A stretch of DNA of 64,000 bases from an uncultured Oxalobacter sp. (GTDB taxonomy: Bacteria > Pseudomonadota > Gammaproteobacteria > Burkholderiales > Burkholderiaceae_D): NCBI GenBank assembly GCA_934401755.1, contig CAKRSU010000001.1, forward strand, positions 62,001 to 126,000, in the 5' to 3' direction. The notes under the pieces are model-generated. The model had not been told where the DNA came from, did no database searches, and saw nothing but the letters and a program-made list of their open reading frames with translations. Made by a program: the position numbers and the translations under genes. Position 1 is the stretch's first letter; the number at the start of each line of letters is the position of its first letter. Shown piece after piece: positions 1 through 7,502 of the stretch.

Positions 1-80
1 GGAGTCCTCCCCTCTTTTTGGTGTAGAGCCATTAATTTCGGATGTCACTAAAATAGCAAAAATTACTCTAAGCAACGTGA

Positions 81-569
81 TTATATAACTTGCTCAGCCC
101 CTCGGTTTGCTAACATATCAGCTCTTTCATTCCCCTCATTACCAGCATGTCCTTTAACCCAATGCCATGTTATTTGATGACGCTGAACTGCTTCGTCCAA
201 AGCTTGCCATAACTCTGCATTTTTAACGGGCTTTTTATTGGCCGTTTTCCAATTATTTTTTTTCCAATTATTGAGCCACTGAGTAATGCCATTTTTAACA
301 TATTGACTATCCGTATGAAGATCAATTTGACATGAACGCTTAAGCGTATTCAAAGCTTGAATAACCGCGGTCAGTTCCATACGATTATTGGTAGTTTCTT
401 TCTCTCCACCGTACAACTCTTTTTCATGCCCACGATAAGTAAGCCAAGCCCCCCATCCGCCAGGACCAGGATTTCCCTTACATGCGCCATCAGTATAAAT
501 GGTAACGCGATTAACTTTTTGAAGCGCTGAAACTTCATTATTATCCATATCTGTCAATATCATGTTCAT
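81..569 (-). CDS. rnhA: Ribonuclease HI
   Basis: Endonuclease that cuts the RNA strand of RNA-DNA hybrids (primer and R-loop removal) in the cytoplasm. The 162-residue product matches the family over its whole length. The four acidic catalytic residues are visible as D27 ([11 protein letters not shown]), E65 (TNNRMEL), D87 (HTDSQYV) and D151 (NERADML), with the conserved H141 in VKGHAGN. It has about 17 more residues ahead of the first strand than the E. coli enzyme, so a start slightly downstream (M3 or M8) is possible. It is transcribed divergently from gloB and the methyltransferase, the same gene group seen in E. coli (gloB, yafS, rnhA). What lies beyond its 3' end is outside the window. 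Confidence 0.97.
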   Translation of the reverse strand: MNMILTDMDNNEVSALQKVNRVTIYTDGACKGNPGPGGWGAWLTYRGHEKELYGGEKETTNNRMELTAVIQALNTLKRSCQIDLHTDSQYVKNGITQWLNNWKKNNWKTANKKPVKNAELWQALDEAVQRHQITWHWVKGHAGNEGNERADMLANRGAEQVI

Positions 570-622
570 GTATGTTTATGGTTATAATATTTTCTAAAAT
601 CTATTGCAGAGGAGAATGTGTT

Positions 623-1408
623 ATGCCAACCATTAAAGTCGGTTTTATTCGTGCATTTAGAGATAATTATATATGGACTATTGAATATGATTCACGAGTT
701 GTACTCGTAGATCCAGGGGAAGCAACACCAGTACTCAATGCATTGAAACAACGTAAATTACAACTATCGGGTATTTTACTAACGCATAAACATAACGACC
801 ATATAGGTGGTGTAACTGATCTGCTGAAAAAATTCTCAGTTCCAGTTTATGGTCCTGTAAATGACAATATTCCATTTATTACCCATCCATTAAAAGAAGG
901 AGATACTGTTACCTTCGATGAACTAAATGCATGGAAAGTATCTATATTAGATGTGCCAGGACATACGCTAGGACATATTGCTTACTATGCTCCTGTGCAA
1001 AAATGGCTATTTTGCGGCGATGTATTGTTTGGAGCTGGTTGTGGTCGTATTTTTGAAGGTAGTCCAAAGCAGATGTTTGATTCCATTAACAAAATTTCAG
1101 CTTTGCCTGATGATACATTAGTTTATGCAGGACACGAATATACTATTCCTAACCTAAAATTTGCTGCTGAAATTGAGCCTGACAATACAGCAATCGCCAT
1201 GCGAATGAGCACCTGCTTAGATAAACGCAAAAAATATATGCCAACATTACCTTCAACGATTGCAGAAGAAAAAGCGACCAATCCATTCATGCGAACAAAT
1301 CAAGCTACGGTCATTTCTAGAATGGATTCACTTAATAAATTATCTGAACATTCTCCTATCGCAACATTTACAGCGATTAGAGAATGGAAAGATAATTACG
1401 TTGGCTAA
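623..1408 (+). CDS. gloB: Hydroxyacylglutathione hydrolase (glyoxalase II)
   Basis: Hydrolyses S-D-lactoylglutathione to D-lactate and glutathione, the second step of methylglyoxal detoxification. The product is 261 residues of the metallo-beta-lactamase fold. The metal-binding motif THKHNDH (H55, H57, D59, H60) is followed by further ligands in VPGHTLGH, FCGDVLF and YAGHEYT. The reading frame is open further upstream to 572, but ATG 623 is chosen because GGAG sits 8 nt before it and the protein then starts directly with the first strand, as in other GloB proteins. The rnhA start is just upstream on the other strand, so both promoters must share a short interval. A methyltransferase gene follows on the same strand. 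Confidence 0.96.
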   Translation: MPTIKVGFIRAFRDNYIWTIEYDSRVVLVDPGEATPVLNALKQRKLQLSGILLTHKHNDHIGGVTDLLKKFSVPVYGPVNDNIPFITHPLKEGDTVTFDELNAWKVSILDVPGHTLGHIAYYAPVQKWLFCGDVLFGAGCGRIFEGSPKQMFDSINKISALPDDTLVYAGHEYTIPNLKFAAEIEPDNTAIAMRMSTCLDKRKKYMPTLPSTIAEEKATNPFMRTNQATVISRMDSLNKLSEHSPIATFTAIREWKDNYVG

Positions 1409-1432
1409 TATAAATTCACTTAAGCTAATCAG

Positions 1433-2233
1433 ATGGTTAATAAAACAATGCATGATTGGCTAGTTTCCCCCATTGGACAGTACATGTTGCAATGGGAGGA
1501 AACTTATTTCTGTGAATTATCTGAAGATATTTTTGGGTTTCATGCTGTTCAAATTGGACTGACCGAATTAGATGCATTAAAAGAAAACAGAGTTACTCAT
1601 CATTGGTATACCAATCCTTTTTTATCCACTTCTGACATGATTAATCCGAAAACTTATAATCATGACACTGAGAAAGGATTAAATGGGTATTCTGTCCCTA
1701 TCTCTTTGGCACATAATGATCTGCAGCTCCCATTTGCAACTGAATCAATAGATCTCGTAGTCTTACCGCACGCGTTTGATTTGGCATCATCCCCTCACCA
1801 ACTTCTACGTGAAATTCATCGAATTTTGATTCCTGAAGGACAAGTGATTGTCAGCGGATTTAATCCAACAAGTTTATGGGGACTTAAACAACGCTGGGGA
1901 AAAATTACTGGTAAATATTTCTTACCAACTGATGCGGCATTTATCAGTCTTTCTCGAATTAAAGATTGGTTTGCATTACTTGGCTTTGAAACGAGCCGAG
2001 GATATATCGGCTGCTATCGTCCCGCTTGCAATTCTTGGAAAGGCTTAAAACGATTCGCTTTTATGGAAAAAGCTGGTAATCGTTGGTGGCCTTATTGTGG
2101 TGCAGTCTACCTAGTATGCGCTATCAAACAAATACCAGGAATGCATTTAATTGGACAAGCTTTTAATGATGAAACTAAATCCTTTTTTAATACGGCTTCA
2201 GTACAAAATAAGATTCTCTCAAAAAAAGAATAA
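1433..2233 (+). CDS. SAM-dependent methyltransferase, YafS-like
   Basis: Predicted class I S-adenosylmethionine-dependent methyltransferase of 266 residues. The recognisable part is the post-motif-II region, LPFATESIDLVVLPHAFDL, followed by HRILIPEGQVIVSGFNP, typical of the methyltransferase type 11 family. The glycine-rich SAM loop near the N terminus is degenerate. Homologues sit next to gloB and rnhA in many proteobacteria (yafS in E. coli), which supports the assignment by context. Substrate unknown. The gene starts 24 nt after gloB and is probably cotranscribed with it. No strong ribosome binding site precedes ATG 1433; ATG 1448 is an alternative start. Confidence 0.8.
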   Translation: MVNKTMHDWLVSPIGQYMLQWEETYFCELSEDIFGFHAVQIGLTELDALKENRVTHHWYTNPFLSTSDMINPKTYNHDTEKGLNGYSVPISLAHNDLQLPFATESIDLVVLPHAFDLASSPHQLLREIHRILIPEGQVIVSGFNPTSLWGLKQRWGKITGKYFLPTDAAFISLSRIKDWFALLGFETSRGYIGCYRPACNSWKGLKRFAFMEKAGNRWWPYCGAVYLVCAIKQIPGMHLIGQAFNDETKSFFNTASVQNKILSKKE

Positions 2234-2327
2234 ATAAACATAAAGAATTTACATCTACAAGCCCAATCGTTTCATAAACTACACTAATTTGCTAAAAATG
2301 ATTTAATTCTGTATACTTGCTTATTCT

Positions 2328-2415
2328 GGAGAGATGGCAGAGCGGTCGAATGCACTGGTCTTGAAAACCAGCGATGTGAGAGCATCCGTGGGTTCGAATC
2401 CCACTCTCTCCGCCA
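2328..2415 (+). tRNA. tRNA-Ser (anticodon UGA)
   Basis: Full cloverleaf of the class II type with long variable arm. The acceptor stem GGAGAGA (2328-2334) pairs with TCTCTCC (2405-2411). The anticodon stem CTGGT/ACCAG encloses loop CTTGAAA with anticodon TGA at 2362-2364. The T arm is GTGGG-TTCGAAT-CCCAC, and CCA is encoded at 2413-2415. Reads UCA and related serine codons. Its last 12 bases belong to the 152-bp inverted repeat that encloses the integrase gene. Confidence 0.98.
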
Positions 2416-2555
2416 GAATTTAGTCCCACACAGTTCCATACTGTGTGGGATTTTCTTTTTAATCAATACATTAATCCACTTCTTTGTCCCATATCGTCTC
2501 ATACCATTTCCTATTACTTCACAAAATTTGGTAGGTACAATGGTAGGAAAATGGG
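2404..2555. repeat. 152-bp inverted repeat, left copy
   Basis: Matches the reverse complement of 4247-4398 with three mismatches by eye. It contains the last 12 bases of tRNA-Ser(UGA) including CCA, the tRNA terminator hairpin, about 95 bp of other sequence, and two GGTAGG hexamers (2530-2535 and 2542-2547) that could be recombinase arm sites. Identity stops at a G/T difference after 2555. Confidence 0.9.
2424..2460 (+). terminator. Rho-independent terminator of tRNA-Ser(UGA)
   Basis: A perfect 10-bp stem TCCCACACAG/CTGTGTGGGA with a 7-nt loop, followed by TTTTCTTTTT, 8 bases after the tRNA CCA end. Confidence 0.9.
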
Positions 2556-2652
2556 GCTCTCCCTCACTCAAATCGCTCAAGACTTTCAAATCGGCACCGC
2601 AACCGTAGAACGCTATTACCAGGCTCTCCCTCAAAAAGAGGGGAAATGCTAA
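2552..2652 (+). pseudogene. Possible ISL3-type transposase fragment
   Basis: A short open stretch reads SLTQIAQDFQIGTATVERYY and then stops. This resembles the helix-turn-helix segment found within ISL3-family transposases, which normally continues for several hundred residues. Its codons are C-rich (CTC, TCC, ATC, ACC), unlike the surrounding AT-rich DNA. No other part of a transposase and no clear element ends were seen. The assignment rests on one motif remembered from the family and is tentative. Confidence 0.3.
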
Positions 2653-2795
2653 AAAAATAGGCACAACATGTTTCCAATGTTATGCCTAAGGGAAATCCAT
2701 TCCAAGCCAAGAAAAGGAGCATTCCCATGACACCCATTATATCGGAATTACCCACATTTTCAAGAGCGAGTCATTATCAAGAGCGAATCATTATT
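2556..2795. other. Non-coding stretch between left repeat and integrase stop
   Basis: Contains the possible transposase fragment, an imperfect hairpin at about 2661-2692 (AGGCACAACAT paired with ATGTTATGCCT) and a 17-bp tandem repeat at 2761-2794. There is no gene that I can support. A short frame from ATG 2727 (MTPIISELPTF) has a GGAG before it but runs into the integrase end and resembles nothing I know. Confidence 0.5.
2761..2794. repeat. 17-bp tandem direct repeat
   Basis: Two head-to-tail copies, CAAGAGCGAGTCATTAT (2761-2777) and CAAGAGCGAATCATTAT (2778-2794), differ at one base. They lie directly beside the 3' end of the integrase gene, between it and the left inverted repeat. Confidence 0.85.
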
Positions 2796-4139
2796 TCATT
2801 TTTTATTAATCAAGCTATAACAATATTCTCCCCAACGTTCCATAATGGCACGACGTTGTTGTTCCAGATTATTTCTATCATATGCGCCTTTATATGGATC
2901 ATTCTTGCCATGAAGCATGCATAACTCAACAGCTTCTTGGTTGAGATCTTGATTCTCAAGACTTTTAGACCAAGTTTTAAAAGATGCTCGAGCTGTTGCA
3001 TGAGGTGTAATAATTTTAGGTTTTCCATTTTTATCTTTTGTCATCGGATCAACCCAGCCAATACCATCTTCATGGAATTTCTTTTGATGAAGGCCTTTAA
3101 GAAACATTCTGACCGCATCTCCTGATAAACAGTCTCCTTGAGAACTGACAAAGACATAAGGAGATATAAATCTTGGGAGCTTTTTAAGCAGATTAACGGC
3201 ATAACTGGATAGATAAATGGTTCTATCACGTTTTATCGCTTTAGCTTTATCATTTTCCAGAGGAACGTTCCAAATGCCTTTATTAATATTTAATTCTCCC
3301 TTCCATTTCATGAATCGGACCGCTTGTTGACGAGCTGCCGTGAGAATTTGAAATTCCAACATTCTTGCGGATATGGATGAATATTCTTGAAGTGTTTTAA
3401 AAAGTAACGGAATATCTTCATAAGGACAAGCCGCTAAGTTTTTTTCTTCTTGTCGATTATGTTTAAGTGATTCGAGTAACACGGGTAATGAACCATCCTT
3501 TGCCGCTGGATTAATGGGATTTTTTCTTTTTTCTTTGGCAATTGCCCATTGCATAATTTGTTTAACATAGGTTTTTACTTTATCTGCAACACTAGGATGA
3601 TCTTGCCAAATCAATTTTAAGCACCCAAAGATATCGTTGGCATTAATCGTTTCAATATCTTTATCGCCTAAGTAAGGATAAGCATGATTGGTGAGTTTAC
3701 TTCTGGTTTCTTTTTCTCCTTTGGGATTATCTTTCCAATAATGATTTTGTTTACGTTCTTGAATCCATTCTTCAGCACATTGCTGAAAAGTAGCCGTTTT
3801 AGGGGGATTAATAATCGCATGGGTTTTCTCAGCATTTTTACGTTTTTCTGTACGAAAGCATTCAATTGGATCTAATCCCTTTCGACGCATTCTTGTGTAC
3901 TCATCTGATAAATCAATGGCCTGTTTTAATAATGACTGACCTTTACTAAAAGTTGTTTCATGAGAAAAATGAAGTAAAGGCAATTCTCGTCTTTTACCAC
4001 TTACATCCACATAACGATAATAGAAGTAACAAGACTCTCGTTTACAAACATAAAGGTTCTTGGCGCCTGTTACGGCAAATCGTTCTTTTTGACAATTTTT
4101 AATGGCTTTAAATGTCATTCTTTGCTGATTATCCCTCAT
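2796..4139 (-). CDS. Tyrosine-type site-specific recombinase (integrase)
   Basis: A 447-residue phage/island-type integrase that would recombine DNA at short core sites, probably in tRNA-Ser 3' ends. An N-terminal arm-binding region (about 1-110) is followed by a SAM-like core-binding domain (about 120-230) and the catalytic domain. Visible active-site elements are the first arginine in LTAARQQAVRF, the H-x-x-R box in TPHATARASF, a later conserved His in CMLHGKNDP and the nucleophilic tyrosine in GAYDRNN. The frame is intact, so the protein could be active. It lies alone between two convergent tRNA-Ser genes and inside a 152-bp inverted repeat. A 20-bp perfect palindrome is 31 bp upstream of the start and could be an operator. 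M8 (4118) is an alternative start. Confidence 0.93.
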   Translation of the reverse strand: MRDNQQRMTFKAIKNCQKERFAVTGAKNLYVCKRESCYFYYRYVDVSGKRRELPLLHFSHETTFSKGQSLLKQAIDLSDEYTRMRRKGLDPIECFRTEKRKNAEKTHAIINPPKTATFQQCAEEWIQERKQNHYWKDNPKGEKETRSKLTNHAYPYLGDKDIETINANDIFGCLKLIWQDHPSVADKVKTYVKQIMQWAIAKEKRKNPINPAAKDGSLPVLLESLKHNRQEEKNLAACPYEDIPLLFKTLQEYSSISARMLEFQILTAARQQAVRFMKWKGELNINKGIWNVPLENDKAKAIKRDRTIYLSSYAVNLLKKLPRFISPYVFVSSQGDCLSGDAVRMFLKGLHQKKFHEDGIGWVDPMTKDKNGKPKIITPHATARASFKTWSKSLENQDLNQEAVELCMLHGKNDPYKGAYDRNNLEQQRRAIMERWGEYCYSLINKK

Positions 4140-4169
4140 TTTTTACAATTCCTTTTACTTTTTTGATCC

Positions 4170-4189
4170 TAATAAAAACGTTTTTATTA
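4170..4189. promoter_or_regulatory. 20-bp perfect palindrome upstream of integrase
   Basis: TAATAAAAACG TTTTTATTA is self-complementary over all 20 bases and lies 31-50 bp before the integrase start, in a very AT-rich stretch. It could be a dimer binding site controlling the integrase or a recombinase site. Function inferred from position only. Confidence 0.5.
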
Positions 4190-4246
4190 ATGTATAATAA
4201 TTATTTATGTAGAGAATGGTAGGAAATATAAAACGAAGTGTCAAAA

Positions 4247-4398
4247 CCCATTTTCCTACCATTGTACCTACCAAATTTTGTGAAGTAATATGGAATGGTA
4301 TGAGACGATATGGGACAAAGAAGTGGATTAAGGTATTGATTAAAAAGAAAATCCCACACAGTATGGAACTGTGTGGGACTAAATTCTGGCGGAGAGAG
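4247..4398. repeat. 152-bp inverted repeat, right copy
   Basis: Reverse-complement partner of 2404-2555, with three mismatches. It contains the 3' end of tRNA-Ser(GGA), its terminator and the two GGTAGG hexamers. A further GGTAGG in the opposite orientation lies just inside at 4218-4223. Confidence 0.9.
4342..4378 (-). terminator. Rho-independent terminator of tRNA-Ser(GGA)
   Basis: Same 10-bp hairpin (TCCCACACAG/CTGTGTGGGA) and T-rich tail as at the other tRNA-Ser gene, in the opposite orientation; it is part of the inverted repeat. Confidence 0.9.
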
Positions 4399-4477
4399 GG
4401 GGATTCGAACCCCCGATAGGCTATTAACCTATACACGCTTTCCAGGCGTGCGACTTAAACCGCTCATCCATCTCTCC
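4387..4477 (-). tRNA. tRNA-Ser (anticodon GGA)
   Basis: On the minus strand the acceptor stem GGAGAGA (4477-4471) pairs with TCTCTCC (4397-4391). The anticodon loop CTGGAAA gives anticodon GGA, read in stem CACGC/GCGTG. There is a long variable arm typical of serine tRNAs, a T arm GGGGG-TTCGAAT-CCCCC and an encoded CCA at 4389-4387. It reads UCC/UCU and points toward tRNA-Ser(UGA), with the integrase between them. Confidence 0.98.
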
Positions 4478-4724
4478 TGATTTAAATCAGAAAAATAAGA
4501 TTATAGCACTTTTTCAAAGTTTGTCTTCAATTTTTGACTTTCTTTGTTTTCTCTGCAACATTTTTATTAATAATTCTCAATACCTCTATTTTCATTCGTG
4601 ATAGCAGAAAACAAATTTCATCCATAGATATACTTTGTAGCAGTTAAAATATCTAAGAATTTTCTTGTAACGTTTGCAGGTAAAATTTCACTTATAACTA
4701 TAATTATTATTAAGGCATAACATT

Positions 4725-6269
4725 ATGACGACTTTTATCAAACAAAACGATCTCATTGACTCAATTGCCGCAGCTCTTCAGTATATTAGCTATTATCACC
4801 CGAAAGATTATATTGACCATTTAGCCAAAGCGTATGAAATTGAACAAAGCCCTGCAGCACGAGATGCTATTGAACAAATTCTAATGAATTCTCGCCTCTG
4901 TGCCGAAGGAAAACGTCCTATTTGCCAAGACACCGGCATGGTCAATGTTTTCCTAAAAGTCGGCATGGATGTGCAATGGGAAGGATTTACAGGAACTATT
5001 CATGATGCTATTAATGAAGGAGTTCGCCGCGCTTATACTTACCCTGATAATAAACTGCGCGCATCTGTCGTAAACGATCCTCATTTTAATCGTAAAAACA
5101 CCCGAGACAACTCCCCTGCTGTCATTATGATGGATATCGTACCGGGAAATACCGTTGAAGTTTCTCTCGGCGCTAAAGGAGGCGGTTCTGAAAACAAATC
5201 CTCTCTAAAAATGCTCATGCCATCTGATTCAATTGTTGATCATGTATTAGAAACCGTCAAACACATGGGAGCAGGATGGTGTCCTCCTGGCATTCTCGGC
5301 ATTGGTATTGGAGGCACAGCAGAAAAAGCGGTCCTTATGGCAAAAGAAGCTGCTATGGAATCAATTGATATGGCAGATTTAAAAACACGAGGCCCTCAAA
5401 ATGAAGTTGAAGCACTGCGAATCGAACTATATGACAAAATTAATGCGCTAGGAATTGGTGCTCAAGGAATTGGAGGCATCACAACGGTTCTCGATGTAAA
5501 AATTAATATGTACCCAACACATGCAGCATCAAAACCTGTCGCTATCATTCCAAACTGCGCGGCCACTCGCCATGCACATTTTGTATTAGATGGTTCGGGC
5601 CCCGTCTATCTTGATCCCCCTTCACTATCTGATTGGCCCGATATTCGTTGGTCTCCTAATATTGAAAAATCAACACGCGTCAATTTAAATACGTTAACAC
5701 GTGCTGAAGTCGCATCTTGGAAACCTGGACAAACACTTTTACTCAATGGAAAAATATTAACAGGACGCGATGCCGCTCATAAACGAATTCAAGATATGCT
5801 CGCAAAAGGAGAAAAACTTCCTGTTGATTTTACAAATCGTGTAATTTATTACGTTGGTCCTGTCGATCCTGTCCGTGATGAAATCGTTGGCCCTGCTGGT
5901 CCCACAACCTCAACGCGTATGGATAAATTCACAGAAATGATGCTCAGTCAAACAGGCCTTATTGCCATGATCGGAAAAGCTGAACGTGGCCCCATTGCCA
6001 TTGATGCGATTCGCAAACATCAATCCGCTTATATGATCGCTGTAGGTGGCGCTGCGTATCTAGTGGCACGTGCGATCAAATCCTCCAAAATATTAGCTTT
6101 TGAAGATCTAGGCATGGAAGCTATTTATGAATTTGAAGTTGAAGATATGCCGGTGACCGTTGGCGTTGATTCGAAAGGAACATCGCTACATACAACAGGG
6201 CCTGCCGAATGGAAAGCCAAAATTGCCAATTGCCATAATGGTAAAATTCCTGTCGTGTCCAAACATTAA
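4725..6269 (+). CDS. fumA: Class I fumarate hydratase, iron-sulfur type
   Basis: Interconverts fumarate and L-malate in the TCA cycle with an oxygen-sensitive [4Fe-4S] cluster. The product is 514 residues, close to the roughly 510-residue betaproteobacterial form. The N-terminal catalytic domain carries three candidate cluster cysteines: C67 in PICQDTGM, one near residue 187 in GWCPPGILG and one near 279 in IPNCAATRHAH. The C-terminal domain (about 330-510) has VGPVDPVRDEIVGPAGPTTSTRM. A TAAGG about 10 nt before the ATG serves as ribosome binding site. murI follows 14 bp later and may be cotranscribed. No class II fumC is in the window. Confidence 0.95.
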   Translation: MTTFIKQNDLIDSIAAALQYISYYHPKDYIDHLAKAYEIEQSPAARDAIEQILMNSRLCAEGKRPICQDTGMVNVFLKVGMDVQWEGFTGTIHDAINEGVRRAYTYPDNKLRASVVNDPHFNRKNTRDNSPAVIMMDIVPGNTVEVSLGAKGGGSENKSSLKMLMPSDSIVDHVLETVKHMGAGWCPPGILGIGIGGTAEKAVLMAKEAAMESIDMADLKTRGPQNEVEALRIELYDKINALGIGAQGIGGITTVLDVKINMYPTHAASKPVAIIPNCAATRHAHFVLDGSGPVYLDPPSLSDWPDIRWSPNIEKSTRVNLNTLTRAEVASWKPGQTLLLNGKILTGRDAAHKRIQDMLAKGEKLPVDFTNRVIYYVGPVDPVRDEIVGPAGPTTSTRMDKFTEMMLSQTGLIAMIGKAERGPIAIDAIRKHQSAYMIAVGGAAYLVARAIKSSKILAFEDLGMEAIYEFEVEDMPVTVGVDSKGTSLHTTGPAEWKAKIANCHNGKIPVVSKH

Positions 6270-6283
6270 ATATCTATATTAAA

Positions 6284-7099
6284 ATGGATACTCTCTCTCC
6301 AATTGGTGTATTTGACTCAGGCATTGGTGGATTATCTGTAACCCAGCATATCCAAGCTATGTTACCAGATGAGCATCTGATTTATTTTGCTGATTCAAAA
6401 TATAATCCTTATGGCGATAAACCAGAAGCCTTTATTATTGAGCGTTCCTACAAAATAACGGATTTCCTATTAAATCAAGGAATTAAGGCACTGGTGGTTG
6501 CTTGCAATACAGCAACTGCAGCAGCAATCCATTTATTAAGAAACCGTTACCCGAATCTTCCCATTATTGGAGTAGAGCCAGGACTAAAACCTGCCACAGT
6601 CAAGACAAGATCAAGTATTGTAGGCGTCATGGCAACAGTACGAACATTATCTAGCCATAAATTTCATGAATTACATCAATTACTCAGCCAACAATCTGGT
6701 GTGACCTTTATTTTGCAACCCTGTCCAGGGTTGGCTGATTTGATTGAGCATGAAAATATTGAATCGATAAAAGTCATTCAAACAATCCGAACTTATCTAT
6801 TACCGTTACTTGATAAAAAAGCCGATACAATTGTTCTTGGCTGTACACATTATCCCTTTGTTCGCCATATCATCAAACAATTAGCAACAGAAGCTGGGCA
6901 TCCAGAGTTAATGATCATTGATACAGGACACGCAATTGCCCGACAACTCAAACATGTTCTACAAAATAATCATCTACTCAATACCAATAAAAATACCGCT
7001 CATTTTGAGATTTTTACATCTGGCAATGTCCCATTGATCACTCAAATCGTTAAGCGACTGTTAAAAATGAATTATCCGATTACTCAAGCTTTATTTTAA
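6284..7099 (+). CDS. murI: Glutamate racemase
   Basis: Converts L-glutamate to D-glutamate for peptidoglycan synthesis, without a cofactor. The two catalytic cysteines are C74 in VVACNTATA and C187 in LGCTHYPF; the substrate-binding D11-S12 lie in GVFDSGIGGLSV. At 271 residues it is of normal length and complete. It begins 14 bp after fumA and is followed after 9 bp by a small lipoprotein gene, so the three are likely one transcript. The start has little Shine-Dalgarno character. Confidence 0.95.
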   Translation: MDTLSPIGVFDSGIGGLSVTQHIQAMLPDEHLIYFADSKYNPYGDKPEAFIIERSYKITDFLLNQGIKALVVACNTATAAAIHLLRNRYPNLPIIGVEPGLKPATVKTRSSIVGVMATVRTLSSHKFHELHQLLSQQSGVTFILQPCPGLADLIEHENIESIKVIQTIRTYLLPLLDKKADTIVLGCTHYPFVRHIIKQLATEAGHPELMIIDTGHAIARQLKHVLQNNHLLNTNKNTAHFEIFTSGNVPLITQIVKRLLKMNYPITQALF

Positions 7100-7108
7100 A
7101 GGTGTTTT

Positions 7109-7468
7109 ATGAAACATTTATTTTCTCTATTAGCCATATTAGCTTTAGCTGGATGTGGAACGACAAGTAACAATATCACTCAAAATTTAATGCCTTTGCC
7201 AAAACAAGCAACAAGCTGGCAATGCGACAGCGGCAATAGAATCATTATTCAGCCTACAAAAGATAACTCAACAGAAATATTATACCGAGGAGAAACGATA
7301 AAAATACAAAACGATTTTGATCCTAAAAATATGGATTTAGTCCAGAATAATTTGGTATGGAAAGTTAACGGCATAAATGCTAATTTTTCCTATACTAATC
7401 CCAAAAATCAAACATCTTATACTGAATATTGTTTCCAAGTCCTGCCATCAACTCCTAATAAATCATAA
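7109..7468 (+). CDS. Small lipoprotein, possibly MliC-like lysozyme inhibitor
   Basis: A 119-residue exported lipoprotein. The signal peptide MKHLFSLLAILALAGC ends in a lipobox LAGC with the lipidated cysteine at 16. The mature part has two further cysteines, one in WQCDSG and one in TEYCFQV near the end, around a beta-rich stretch with VWKVNGINANFSY. This layout (first cysteine soon after the anchor, second near the C terminus) recalls the MliC family of periplasmic c-type lysozyme inhibitors, but the similarity is weak and the function is not established. Ribosome binding site AAAGG about 5 nt upstream. Confidence 0.75.
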   Translation: MKHLFSLLAILALAGCGTTSNNITQNLMPLPKQATSWQCDSGNRIIIQPTKDNSTEILYRGETIKIQNDFDPKNMDLVQNNLVWKVNGINANFSYTNPKNQTSYTEYCFQVLPSTPNKS

Positions 7469-7502
7469 TCCTTTAATCAACTTAAAAATAGTGGAGGTTT
7501 CC

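Larger units (their letters stand above)
2404..4398. mobile_element. Integrase unit bounded by inverted repeats at two tRNA-Ser genes
   Basis: A 2.0-kb segment carrying one intact gene, a tyrosine recombinase, bounded by two inverted copies of a 152-bp sequence. Each copy begins within the 3' end of a tRNA-Ser gene, the usual target of this recombinase family. Ordinary integration gives direct repeats; the inverted arrangement here would favour inversion of the segment instead of excision. No other cargo is visible apart from a possible transposase fragment and short repeats at 2552-2794. It may be a minimal element, a remnant of an island, or an invertible unit; which one is inference. Confidence 0.55.

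Noticed and set aside
572..622. N-terminal extension of GloB
   Set aside because: No ribosome binding site and no family similarity; ATG 623 has GGAG at good spacing.
2284..2664. 126-residue minus-strand reading frame across tRNA-Ser(UGA)
   Set aside because: It reads through the antisense of a tRNA gene, its terminator and the inverted repeat, giving the familiar artefact text WRREWDSNPR. The mirrored frame at 4216-4419 has the same cause.
4155..4436. 93-residue minus-strand frame upstream of the integrase
   Set aside because: It begins inside tRNA-Ser(GGA) and runs through its terminator and the repeat; no gene-like features.
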